Assembly (NCBI RefSeq): GCF_030063135.1
Contig: NZ_JASISO010000031.1
Span: forward strand, 34,252 to 98,251
Reading direction: 5' to 3'
From: Streptomyces sp. G-G2
GTDB taxonomy: Bacteria; Actinomycetota; Actinomycetes; Streptomycetales; Streptomycetaceae
DNA: 64,000 bases
The notes beneath the pieces were generated by a model, which was not told where the DNA came from, did not search any database, and saw nothing but the letters and a program-made list of their open reading frames with translations. Of this stretch, positions 33,007 through 41,685 are shown piece after piece (the stretch's first letter is position 1; every line of letters starts with the position of its first letter). The position numbers were made by a program, and so were the translations under genes.

Positions 33007-34833
33007 GTGCGCAGAAGACTGTCCGTACTTACGGCCACCGCCCTGGCGGTGGCCGGTCTGCTGACCGCGGGACCGCCCGCCGCGGCCGGCCCGGCGTCGC
33101 CGGACACGGACGTGGCCCGCAACGGCGGCTTCGAATCCGGCCTGGACGGCTGGACCTGCTCCGCGGGCAGCGGAGCTGTCGTCACCAGCCCCGTCCACGG
33201 CGGGAGTTCCGCCCTCAGGGCCACCCCGGCCGCCCAGGACTACGCCCAGTGCGCCCAGAGCGTCACGGTGAAGCCGGACTCGGTGTACACGCTCGGCGCC
33301 TGGGTGCAGGGCGGCTACGCCTACCTCGGCGCGACCGGGACCGGTACCACCGACGTCTCCACCTGGACCCAGTCCCCGGGCGCCTGGAAGCAGCTGACCA
33401 GCACCTTCCGCACCGGCCCCGCCACCACCACGGTGACGGTCTGGACCCACGGGTGGTACGGGCAGGGGCCCGTCCTCACCGACGACCTCACCCTGATCGG
33501 CCCCGACCCCGGCCCCGCGGGCCCCGGACAGCCCCAGATCCCGGCCGCCCCCACCGGCCTGAGCGCGTCCGGAGCCACCGCCAGTTCGCTGACCCTGTCC
33601 TGGTCGGCCGTCGCCGGAGCCACCGGCTACACCCTCTACCGCGACGGCGCGGCGCCCCTGGCGGTCGGCGGGACCTCCGCGACCGTCACGGGTCTGGCCG
33701 CGTCCACGGCGTACTCCTTCCAGGTCGCCGCGAGCAACGCGGCGGGCGAGTCCCCGCGCGGCCCGGCCCTCTCGGCGAGCACCACCGGAACCGGGAACCC
33801 CGGCACCCCGGGCCTGCCCGCCCACGCGCTGGTCGGCTACCTCCACGCGAGCTTCGCCAACGGCTCGGGCTACCTCAAGATGGCCGACGTACCCCCCTCC
33901 TGGGACGTCATCGACCTCGCCTTCGGTGAACCGACCTCGGTCACCTCGGGCGACATCCGCTTCCAGCTCTGCCCGGTCAGCGAGTGCCCGGGCGTGGAGA
34001 GCCCCGCCGAGTTCAAGGCGGCCATCAAGGCCAAACAGGCGGCGGGCAAGAAGGTCCTGATCTCCATCGGCGGCCAGAACGGCCAGGTCCAGCTGGCCAC
34101 CATCGCCGCCCGGGACACCTTCGTCTCCTCCGTCAGCAAGATCATCGACGAGTACGGGCTCAACGGCCTCGACATCGACTTCGAGGGCCACTCTCTCTCC
34201 CTGGCCACCGGCGACACAGATTTCCGTAGCCCCACCACCCCGGTGATCGTCAACCTGATCTCCGCCGTGAAGACCCTCAAGGCCAAGTACGGCGCGGGCT
34301 TCGTCCTGACCATGGCCCCCGAGACCTTCTTCGTCCAGCTCGGCTACCAGTACTACGGATCCGGCCCCTGGGGCGGCCAGGACCCGCGCGCCGGGGCCTA
34401 CCTCCCCGTTATCCACGCCCTGCGCGACGACCTCACCCTGCTTCACGTCCAGGACTACAACTCGGGCTCGATCATGGGCCTCGACAACCAGTACCACTCG
34501 ATGGGCGGCGCGGACTTCCACATCGCCATGACCGACATGCTGCTCACCGGCTTCCCCGTCGCGGGCAACACCGCGCGGGTCTTCCCGCCGCTGCGCCCCG
34601 ACCAGGTGGCCATCGGCCTCCCGGCCACCACCAACGCGGGCAACGGCTACACGGCTCCCGCCGAGGTGGCCAAGGCCCTCGACTGCCTGACGAAGAAGGC
34701 GGGTTCGACCTGTGGCGGCTACCAGACCCACGGCAGCTGGCCCGCGCTGCGCGGGCTGATGACCTGGTCGGTCAACTGGGACCGGTTCGGCGGCTGGGAG
34801 TTCGCGAAGAACTTCCACGCGTACTTCGGCTGA
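33007..34833 (+). CDS. Secreted GH18 chitinase with CBM and FnIII domains
   Basis: 608 residues. Sec signal peptide 1-28 (RRRLSVLTATALAVAGLL, then PPAAA). A carbohydrate-binding module of CBM4/16 type spans about 33-165 (NGGFESGLDGWTC), a fibronectin III domain about 180-265 (PTGLSASGATASSLTLSWSA), then a GH18 TIM barrel from 275. The catalytic DxDxE is D389/D391/E393 in GLDIDFEG, with ISIGGQNG before it and WSVNWDRF at the end. It hydrolyses beta-1,4 links of chitin with retention. The start is GTG 33007, 5 nt after GGAGG 32997-33001. The 3' end overlaps the convergent PAP2 gene by 62 nt. Confidence 0.93.
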   Translation: MRRRLSVLTATALAVAGLLTAGPPAAAGPASPDTDVARNGGFESGLDGWTCSAGSGAVVTSPVHGGSSALRATPAAQDYAQCAQSVTVKPDSVYTLGAWVQGGYAYLGATGTGTTDVSTWTQSPGAWKQLTSTFRTGPATTTVTVWTHGWYGQGPVLTDDLTLIGPDPGPAGPGQPQIPAAPTGLSASGATASSLTLSWSAVAGATGYTLYRDGAAPLAVGGTSATVTGLAASTAYSFQVAASNAAGESPRGPALSASTTGTGNPGTPGLPAHALVGYLHASFANGSGYLKMADVPPSWDVIDLAFGEPTSVTSGDIRFQLCPVSECPGVESPAEFKAAIKAKQAAGKKVLISIGGQNGQVQLATIAARDTFVSSVSKIIDEYGLNGLDIDFEGHSLSLATGDTDFRSPTTPVIVNLISAVKTLKAKYGAGFVLTMAPETFFVQLGYQYYGSGPWGGQDPRAGAYLPVIHALRDDLTLLHVQDYNSGSIMGLDNQYHSMGGADFHIAMTDMLLTGFPVAGNTARVFPPLRPDQVAIGLPATTNAGNGYTAPAEVAKALDCLTKKAGSTCGGYQTHGSWPALRGLMTWSVNWDRFGGWEFAKNFHAYFG

Positions 34834-35614
34834 CGGCGCCCACGGCCAGCAGGAGGGGAGCGCACAGCAGCCAGCTGGCCAGCACGTCCAGCGGCCAGTG
34901 AAAGCCCCGCAGCACCAGACCGACGGCCGTGGCCCCCGCGAGCAGCAGGGCCGCGGCCGTCGGCCACGGCCGACGGGTGTGCGGGCCGAGCAGCAGGGCG
35001 GCGCTCAGGTAGGCGACGGCCGAGGTGGCGGTGTGGCCGGAGGGGAAGTACCCGGCGGCCCACGGCTCCAGCGGCCCCGGCCGGGCGGTCCAGTCCTTGA
35101 GTGGCACGATCAGTGCCGGGACCAGGGCCATGGCCAGGGCGGCGGCGAGCGCGGGCCGCCACCGCCGGGTGCGCTGGACCACGTACGCCATGACGAGGAC
35201 CAGGACCGGTACGGCCACCTCGATGTTGCCGAGGTCGCAGAGGCGCTCGGTGACCGCGTCGGGGACGCTCCGGACCAGGGCGCGGCTCAGGCGCGCGTCC
35301 GGGGTGAGCAGGGGGCCGTGGGCCAGCACCTGCCAGGTGATCAGCGCGAAGGCGGCCCACGCGGCGGCGCCGAGCGCGAGCGGGGTGCGAAGGGTGCGCG
35401 GCGGGCGCGGAGAGTGAAAGGCCGGCCGTCCCGGAACAGGGGGGGTGGTTCCGGGAGGGCCGGCCGGATCGGGTTGCCGGACGCCCCGGGGGGTTTGGGG
35501 CGAACGGCCGTCCGATCGGTGAGGAGTGTGCGCGAACGCATGCCCAGTACGGCGCTGGGGAAGCCCGTTACCAGGGTCGCCCGTGGAATTCCGCGGGCGG
35601 GCTGTTTCACTCAT
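34772..35614 (-). CDS. Phosphatase PAP2 family membrane protein
   Basis: 280 residues as read. The PAP2 core has KDWTARP, PSGHTATSA and RGFHWPLDV with six hydrophobic segments, so it should dephosphorylate lipid phosphates such as undecaprenyl pyrophosphate or phosphatidate. In the third motif the Arg is 3 rather than 6 residues before the His, a departure from SRxxxxxHxxxD. The N-terminal ~70 residues are Pro/Arg-rich, have poor G+C bias at third positions, and contain a 17-bp hairpin (35420-35465). A -10-like TACGGT ends 8 nt before ATG 35614, which supports this start as leaderless. No later start precedes the first membrane helix. Confidence 0.72.
   Translation of the reverse strand: MSETARPRNSTGDPGNGLPQRRTGHAFAHTPHRSDGRSPQTPRGVRQPDPAGPPGTTPPVPGRPAFHSPRPPRTLRTPLALGAAAWAAFALITWQVLAHGPLLTPDARLSRALVRSVPDAVTERLCDLGNIEVAVPVLVLVMAYVVQRTRRWRPALAAALAMALVPALIVPLKDWTARPGPLEPWAAGYFPSGHTATSAVAYLSAALLLGPHTRRPWPTAAALLLAGATAVGLVLRGFHWPLDVLASWLLCAPLLLAVGAVSRSTRGSSSRTPSRRTGPS
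35420..35465. repeat. Large inverted repeat inside the 5' part of the PAP2 reading frame
   Basis: GGCCGGCC (35420-35427) plus TCCCGGAAC (35429-35437) pair with 35448-35465; there is one 1x1 mismatch and a 10-nt loop. It has terminator-like strength in a place annotated as coding. Confidence 0.7.
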
Positions 35615-35792
35615 CTGCAGAAACCGTACGCCAGCGAAAGGGGGACCGACAGCGAGAACGCGCTCCCGCCATCGGCCCCCCACACCTTCTTCACAGCGCC
35701 TGACCGTTACCGCCGGTATCGGTCGAGCAGGGGATCGAGCGCCGTGCTCGGGTGTTCGCCCGGGCCCGGCCGCCGGTCCCCGCGGCCGGTTC

Positions 35793-37127
35793 TCAGACGC
35801 CCGAGAACGCGGCCTCGATGATGTCCAGACCCTCGTTCAGCAGGTCCTCGCCGATCACGATCGGGGGGAGGAAGCGCAGCACGTTGCCGTAGGTGCCGCA
35901 GGTGAGGACCAGCAGACCCTCGGCGTGGCAGGCCTTGGCGAGCGCGCCCGCGGCAGCGGCGTTCGGCTCCTTGGTCGTACGGTCGGTCACCAGCTCGATC
36001 GCGATCATCGCGCCGCGGCCGCGGATGTCGCCGATGATGTCGAACTTCTCGGCCATCGCCGTCAGGCGGGCCTTCATCAGGGACTCGATCTTCTTCGCCT
36101 TGGCGTTGAGGTCGAGCTCCTTCATCGTCTCGATGGAGCCGAGCGCACCGGCGCAGGCCACCGGGTTGCCGCCGTAGGTGCCGCCCAGGCCGCCCGCGTG
36201 CGCGGCGTCCATGATCTCGGCGCGGCCCGTCACGGCGGCGAGCGGCAGACCGCCCGCGATGCCCTTGGCGGTGGTGATCAGGTCCGGGACGATGCCCTCG
36301 TCCTCGCACGCGAACCACTGGCCGGTGCGGCAGAAGCCGGACTGGATCTCGTCCGCGACGAAGACGATGCCGTTGTCGTTGGCGAACTTCACGATCTCGG
36401 GCAGGAAGCCCTTCGCGGGCTCGATGAAGCCGCCCTCGCCGAGCACCGGCTCGATGATGATCGCGGCGACGTTCTCGGCGCCGATCTGCTTGACGATCTG
36501 GTCGATCGCCTGCGCGGCGGCCTCGGGACCGCAGTTCTCGGCGCCGGTGGGCCAGCGGTAGCCGTAGGCGACCGGGACGCGGTAGACCTCGGGGGCGAAC
36601 GGACCGAAGCCCTGCTTGTACGGCATGTTCTTCGCCGTCATGCCCATGGTCAGGTTGGTACGGCCGTGGTAGCCGTGGTCGAAGACCACGACGGCCTGGC
36701 GCTTGGTGTAGGAACGGGCGATCTTGACCGCGTTCTCGACGGCCTCGGCGCCGGAGTTGAACAGGGCCGACTTCTTGGCGTGGTCGCCCGGGGTCAGCTC
36801 GGCCAGCGCCTCGCAGACCTCGACGTAACCCTCGTACGGCGTGACCATGAAACAGGTGTGGGTGAAGTCGGCGAGCTGCGCGGCGGCGCGGCGCACGACG
36901 GCCTCGGCGGAGGCGCCGACCGAGGTCACGGCGATGCCGGAACCGAAGTCGATCAGGCGGTTGCCGTCGACGTCCTCGATGATGCCGCCGCCCGCGCGGG
37001 CCGTGAAGACGGGGAGTACGGAGCCCACGCCACCGGCCACCGTCCGCAGGCGGCGGGCCTGCAGCTCCTGCGACTTGGGGCCGGGGATCGCGGTGACGAT
37101 GCGACGCTCCTGCGGAACAGCGGTCAT
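35793..37127 (-). CDS. gabT: 4-aminobutyrate--2-oxoglutarate transaminase
   Basis: 444 residues, class III PLP enzyme. The PLP lysine is K288 (TTAKGIAGGLP) with VADEIQSGFCRTG before it; FNSGAEAVENAVKIAR and the substrate loop THTCFMVTPYEGYVEV are typical of GabT. It moves the amino group of GABA to 2-oxoglutarate, giving succinate semialdehyde and glutamate. The start is ATG 37127 with AGGAG 6 nt upstream. Two near-identical 14-bp repeats lie 35-116 nt upstream and may bind a regulator. It is the expected step after the two aminobutyraldehyde-type dehydrogenases in this window. Confidence 0.92.
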   Translation of the reverse strand: MTAVPQERRIVTAIPGPKSQELQARRLRTVAGGVGSVLPVFTARAGGGIIEDVDGNRLIDFGSGIAVTSVGASAEAVVRRAAAQLADFTHTCFMVTPYEGYVEVCEALAELTPGDHAKKSALFNSGAEAVENAVKIARSYTKRQAVVVFDHGYHGRTNLTMGMTAKNMPYKQGFGPFAPEVYRVPVAYGYRWPTGAENCGPEAAAQAIDQIVKQIGAENVAAIIIEPVLGEGGFIEPAKGFLPEIVKFANDNGIVFVADEIQSGFCRTGQWFACEDEGIVPDLITTAKGIAGGLPLAAVTGRAEIMDAAHAGGLGGTYGGNPVACAGALGSIETMKELDLNAKAKKIESLMKARLTAMAEKFDIIGDIRGRGAMIAIELVTDRTTKEPNAAAAGALAKACHAEGLLVLTCGTYGNVLRFLPPIVIGEDLLNEGLDIIEAAFSGV

Positions 37128-37161
37128 AGGGGGCTCCTGGGGGGTGTTTTCGGACGCACGT

Positions 37162-37243
37162 GTGTCTTTGTCCGCAGGCTAGGCCCGGGGGCGGGGGTAC
37201 TGCATGCTCCGTTCGGGAGTGGTGCCCGCGTGTCCTTGTCCGC
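37162..37243. promoter_or_regulatory. Paired GTGTCYTTGTCCGC repeats upstream of gabT
   Basis: 37162-37175 and 37230-37243 match at 13 of 14 positions in the same orientation, 68 bp apart. Their position upstream of gabT (minus strand) suggests regulator half-sites, with the local PucR protein the first candidate. Confidence 0.55.
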
Positions 37244-37374
37244 GGCGGCCATAGGAGGGATCCGACGCCTGTCTTGTGGATCATGGCGGGGTACGGGTCG
37301 CGGAGCGCCCCCGGCCGCTAGATTGGGCGCGCGGCACGGCACAGGGCAGTGAACGGGCAGGGGGCTTGGGGTTC

Positions 37375-39831
37375 ATGGACACCGACGGCACGCAGGGCGC
37401 GCACGGTGCGTACGGCACGCCCGATCCGGGCACGGCCCGGGCCGTGCCCGGATCGGGTCAGGTCCCCCGGCCCGCCGGGCCCCCGCCGCCCCTGCCCAAG
37501 GTGCTCCCGCGCCCGGCCGGGGCCCCGTCGCCGCCGCCCGTGCCCGGATACGCCCCGGGAGTGGCCGCGGGCACGGCGCTGCCGGCACCCGGCGCGCCCA
37601 CCTCCCCCTTCACTGCGTGGCTGCGCGTCCCCCGCCCGGTCGCGGGGCCGGGCATCTGGCGCTACGGCCACGTTCCGGTCGCGCCGAAGCCCGTCGGCAG
37701 CGACCGGGCGCTGCTCACCCGCGTCGTGATCGCCTTCCTCGTCTTCTTCGTGTGCTGGCGCGCCTTCATCGAGGGGAAACTCCCGCTCCTCGGCGCTCCG
37801 CTCTACTACTTCACCCCATCCAGTTGGTGGACCCAGGGCGTCCAGGCGGGCCCCAAGGGCCAAAGCGCCGCTGTGGCTCTGCAGGTCTACGAACTACTCG
37901 GCACCGTCGGTCTGTTTCTCGGCTTCGCCAAGATCGGCGGTTGGCGCGCCGCCTTTGACCGGCTGATCGCTGAGCGTGGCCCCTGGTACCGCGCTATGGG
38001 CGCGGCCGCCGGAACTCTGGTTGTCGCCCTGCTCCTCCAATACCGGATTCTGCCGGTATACGAGCTGGTCTTCGAACACCTGCCGTACCGGGATCTTGGG
38101 GTAGGCGCCAGCGCGGTGATCACCTACGTCCTCTACGCGGTGATCTATTTCCCCGTCATCTATTTCTTTGGGCGGCTCGGCGGCTGGGTCAATCTGGTGA
38201 GGGCAATCCCTGCGGGACCCGCAGTCGATTCCGCCGCGCCCCTCCCGACCGCCCCGGGCGGCCCCGACGACCCCGTCGGCTGGCCGCAGCTGCGCGCCGC
38301 GGGGCTGACGGAGGCCGCCGACCGGCTGGCCGCCGAGGCCGCGGCCGGGCGGATGAACGACGTCGACCACGTCCGGATCCGCCGGGCCTGGGACTCCGTC
38401 CTGGTGGACCCCGTGCGCCGCACCGCATTCGTCCGGGCCGTACGGGACAAGGGCGCCGCCGCCTGCGGACACCCCTCCGGGGCCCGTGACCTGCCCGCCC
38501 GCACCGCCGACCACGACCTGACCGTCGCCCAGGTCCGCCTCGGCGGGGTGACCGACGCCGAACCCAACCCCCACGAACGGCGCGGCACCGGCCTGGCCCT
38601 GGACCCGGGAGTCCTGGGCACCTCGCTGCTCGCCGTCGGCCCCTCGGGAGCGGGCAAGACCACCCGGCTGGTGCGGCCCGCCGTCGAATCGCTGATGCTC
38701 CAGGCGCTGGCCGGTCAAGCCGCACTGATCGCCGTCACCGCCGCCGGGTCGCCGCTCGGATCCGATGACGCCTACGACATCGTGGTGCGCCCCGGCGACC
38801 CGGCCTCCGTCCACGATCTCGACCTCTACGGCGGCACCACCGACCCCGACGAGGCCGCCCACCTCCTCGCCGAGGCCTTCGTGGGCGACCTCTCGGGCAT
38901 CGACGTACGCCGCTGCGCGACGGCCCTCGCGCAGCTCATCGGCCCCTTCCGGGCGGCGTACGGCCGTTTCCCCACCGTGTCGGAGCTGCGCGAACTCCTC
39001 GACGGGGTCCCCGCCACGCTCGGCGCGCTGCGCCGGACGCTGGAAGACGCCGACCGGCAGGACATGCTGCGCGAGCTCGACGCCCGGACCCGGCAGTACG
39101 GGGTCCACGGCGACCCCGGCCCCGCGCTCGGGGACCGGATCGCGCTGCTCGACCGGCCCGCCTTCCACGGCTTCTTCGACACCACCGGCGCCGGGCGGCC
39201 CTTCTCCCTGCGTGCCCTGGAGCACCCCGTCCGGGTCCGCGTCGACCTCCCCGAGCGCGGCCATGCGGAGGCCTCCCGGTTGCTGGCCCGGCTGCTGCTC
39301 GCGCAGTTCAACGCCGCGGCCGCGGCGCGCGCCGACCGCTCCCTCTTCGCCTTCCTCGCCATCGACGACGCCTCGCACACCCTCACCCCCGGAACCGTCC
39401 GCGGGATCCAGCGGCTGCGCTCCGCCAACGCCGGGGTGCTGCTGACCCTGCGCACGCTGGACGACGTACCGGAACCCCTGCGCACCCCGCTGCTCGGCGC
39501 CGTCGGCTGCCGGATGGCCTTCTCCGGGGTGACCACCTGGGACGGCAAGTGGTTCGCCGACGCCTGGGGGACCGAACTGGTGGAGACCCGGGACGTCACG
39601 AGCCGTACGGTCTACGCGGACCAGCCGATGACCCGGTTCATCAACACGGTGCGCAAGCTGATCACCGGTAAGGCGGTCACCACGGACGCCGTTACCGTGC
39701 GGCAGGTGGAGCGGGAGCGCTGGTCCGCCTCCGCCCTGGCCAATACCGTGCCCCCCGGCCACGCCGTACTGTCGCTGACCTCGGTGGACGGCGAGCGGGC
39801 GGCGCCGTTGCTCGTGTCGCTCCTCGGCTGA
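37375..39831 (+). CDS. VirD4/TraG-like membrane-anchored ATPase (orphan)
   Basis: 818 residues. Residues 1-80 are Pro/Gly/Ala-rich and disordered. Four hydrophobic segments follow (about 120-145, 175-195, 210-228, 245-270). Then comes a P-loop ATPase domain with Walker A GPSGAGKTT (from 422) and Walker B LFAFLAIDDASH (D664/D665), as in the T4SS coupling-protein/HerA-FtsK group. A helical insert lies between them. Coupling proteins pump DNA or protein through secretion channels, but no relaxase, VirB4 or other transfer gene is nearby, so it is either an orphan or part of an undescribed membrane machine. Third-position G+C is lower in 37800-38220 (the membrane part). The start is ATG 37375; a TAGATT box at 37319 may be its -10. 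Confidence 0.8.
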   Translation: MDTDGTQGAHGAYGTPDPGTARAVPGSGQVPRPAGPPPPLPKVLPRPAGAPSPPPVPGYAPGVAAGTALPAPGAPTSPFTAWLRVPRPVAGPGIWRYGHVPVAPKPVGSDRALLTRVVIAFLVFFVCWRAFIEGKLPLLGAPLYYFTPSSWWTQGVQAGPKGQSAAVALQVYELLGTVGLFLGFAKIGGWRAAFDRLIAERGPWYRAMGAAAGTLVVALLLQYRILPVYELVFEHLPYRDLGVGASAVITYVLYAVIYFPVIYFFGRLGGWVNLVRAIPAGPAVDSAAPLPTAPGGPDDPVGWPQLRAAGLTEAADRLAAEAAAGRMNDVDHVRIRRAWDSVLVDPVRRTAFVRAVRDKGAAACGHPSGARDLPARTADHDLTVAQVRLGGVTDAEPNPHERRGTGLALDPGVLGTSLLAVGPSGAGKTTRLVRPAVESLMLQALAGQAALIAVTAAGSPLGSDDAYDIVVRPGDPASVHDLDLYGGTTDPDEAAHLLAEAFVGDLSGIDVRRCATALAQLIGPFRAAYGRFPTVSELRELLDGVPATLGALRRTLEDADRQDMLRELDARTRQYGVHGDPGPALGDRIALLDRPAFHGFFDTTGAGRPFSLRALEHPVRVRVDLPERGHAEASRLLARLLLAQFNAAAAARADRSLFAFLAIDDASHTLTPGTVRGIQRLRSANAGVLLTLRTLDDVPEPLRTPLLGAVGCRMAFSGVTTWDGKWFADAWGTELVETRDVTSRTVYADQPMTRFINTVRKLITGKAVTTDAVTVRQVERERWSASALANTVPPGHAVLSLTSVDGERAAPLLVSLLG

Positions 39832-39925
39832 GAGGGTTCGCCGACCCGTACGAGGTGGCAGAATCGGGAGGGCCGTTCATACGACACGGCGAAATCTCCC
39901 CTCGCCCTAAGGCCGCTGGTACCCG

Positions 39926-41512
39926 ATGCCGCTCACCCTCGCCTCGCTCGTCCAGCACTCGGCGCTCAAGCTCAGCGTCCGCGCGGGCGAGAGCCGCCTG
40001 GACACCCCCGTCCGCTGGGCCCACGTCAGTGAGCTGGCCGATCCCGTCCCCTACATGGAGGGCGGGGAACTCCTGCTGATCACCGCGATGAAGCTGGACG
40101 CGGAGGATCCCGAGGAGATGCTCCGCTACGTCCGCAGGCTCGCCGCCGCCGGAGTCGTCGGCATCGGCTTCGCCATCGGCGTCAACTACGAGGCGATCCC
40201 CGACGCGCTGGTCGAGGCGGCCCGCGCCGAGGACCTGCCGCTGCTGGAGGTACCGCGCCGCACCCCCTTCCTGGCCATCAGCAAAGCCGTCTCCGCGGCC
40301 CTCGCCGCCGACCAGTACCGCGCCGTGACCGCCGGATTCGAAGCGCAGCGCGAACTCACCCGGGCCGCGCTCTCCGCCGACGGCCCCGCCGCACTCCTGG
40401 CCCGGCTCGCGGCGCACGTCCACGGCTGGGCCGCGCTCTACGACACCTCGGGGGCGGTGGTCGCCGCCGCCCCCGACTGGGCCGCGCGCCGCGCCGCCCG
40501 GCTCACCCCCGACGTGGAGCGGCTGCGGGAACGCCCCGCCCCCGCCAGCGCCGTCGTCGGCGGCTCCGAGGACCGCGTCGAACTCCAGTCGCTGGGCACC
40601 GGCCGCCGCGCCCGGGGCGCCCTCGCCGTCGGTACGGGCGCCCCCCTCGGCACCGCCGAGCGCTACGCCGTGCACTCCGCCGTCGCCCTCCTCACCCTGA
40701 CCACCGAACGCTCCCGGTCCCTGCACGACGCCGAGTCCCGGCTCGGGGCGGCCGTGCTGCGGCTGCTGCTGGACGGGGAGACCGACCACGCGCGGGCCGT
40801 CGCCGGCGACCTGTACGGCGCGCTCCTCGACGCTCCCTTCCGGCTCGTCATCGCCGAACCCGCCCTCCCCGGGACCGCGCAGCCCGAGGGTCTGGCGCTG
40901 CTCGCCGACGCGGTCGAGTCGGCGGCCGCCCGGACCGGCGAAGCCCTGCTGGTGGTGGCGGAACCCGGGCGGCTGCTGGCGCTCGTCGCGGACGGCGGAG
41001 CCGCGGCCGGGGCCGTGGCCGAGCACGCCGAGGCGCTGGAGTCGCGGCGCGGGCAGGAATCGGCGGGTCCGGAGCCGGACGAGCTGGTCCTCGGTCTGTC
41101 CGCCCCCGCCGGGCCCGCGGGGGCGGCCGCCGCCCACAAGCAGGCCGACCAGGCGCTCGTCGTCGCCCGGCGCCGGGGGCGGCCGCTGGTCGAGCACGAC
41201 GACCTGGTGGCGGGCTCGGTGCTGCCGCTGCTCGCCGACGAGGCGGTACGGGCCTTCGCGGACGGGACGCTTCGGGCGCTGCGGGACCACGACGCCCACG
41301 GGCGCGGTGACCTGGTCGCCTCGCTCCAGGCGTGGCTGTCCCGGCACGGGCAGTGGGACGCGGCCGCCGCCGACCTCGGGGTGCACCGGCACACGCTGCG
41401 CTACCGGATGCGGCGGGTCGAGGAGATCCTCGGCCGCTCCCTGGACGACCCGGACGTCCGCATGGAGCTGTGGCTGGCCCTGAAGGCCACGGGCCCCGAC
41501 GCCACCCTCTGA
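39926..41512 (+). CDS. PucR family transcriptional regulator
   Basis: 528 residues. The N-terminal PucR ligand domain (about 1-125) has the typical SELADPVPYMEGGELLLITA. A middle GGDEF-like/CdaR segment follows. The C-terminal PucR HTH is WDAAAADLGVHRHTLRYRMR, then RVEEILGR. PucR/CdaR proteins control purine, amine and GABA catabolism. It is flanked by gabT (two genes upstream) and ALDH 3 (next gene), making it a likely local activator or repressor of the GABA end of the pathway. A CAGAAT box at 39856-39861 could be its -10; ATG 39926 has no strong ribosome binding site. Confidence 0.87.
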   Translation: MPLTLASLVQHSALKLSVRAGESRLDTPVRWAHVSELADPVPYMEGGELLLITAMKLDAEDPEEMLRYVRRLAAAGVVGIGFAIGVNYEAIPDALVEAARAEDLPLLEVPRRTPFLAISKAVSAALAADQYRAVTAGFEAQRELTRAALSADGPAALLARLAAHVHGWAALYDTSGAVVAAAPDWAARRAARLTPDVERLRERPAPASAVVGGSEDRVELQSLGTGRRARGALAVGTGAPLGTAERYAVHSAVALLTLTTERSRSLHDAESRLGAAVLRLLLDGETDHARAVAGDLYGALLDAPFRLVIAEPALPGTAQPEGLALLADAVESAAARTGEALLVVAEPGRLLALVADGGAAAGAVAEHAEALESRRGQESAGPEPDELVLGLSAPAGPAGAAAAHKQADQALVVARRRGRPLVEHDDLVAGSVLPLLADEAVRAFADGTLRALRDHDAHGRGDLVASLQAWLSRHGQWDAAAADLGVHRHTLRYRMRRVEEILGRSLDDPDVRMELWLALKATGPDATL

Positions 41513-41685
41513 CCACGCGGTCCGCCGACCGCCGTGCGGGCCGCGGGGGAGCCGCACCGCACCTGACAAACCGGCGCGCCGCGGCCCACCCGTACTCCAC
41601 GCCGGACAAGCGCCGAATCCCCGGCGGAGTCCTACGGTGGGAGGGACAAGGACTCCGCACACACTCCGAAGGGCCGGGATTCGCC

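Noticed and set aside
37375..39831. Part of an integrated conjugative element
   Set aside because: No integrase, attachment-site repeats, relaxase or replication gene is visible nearby.
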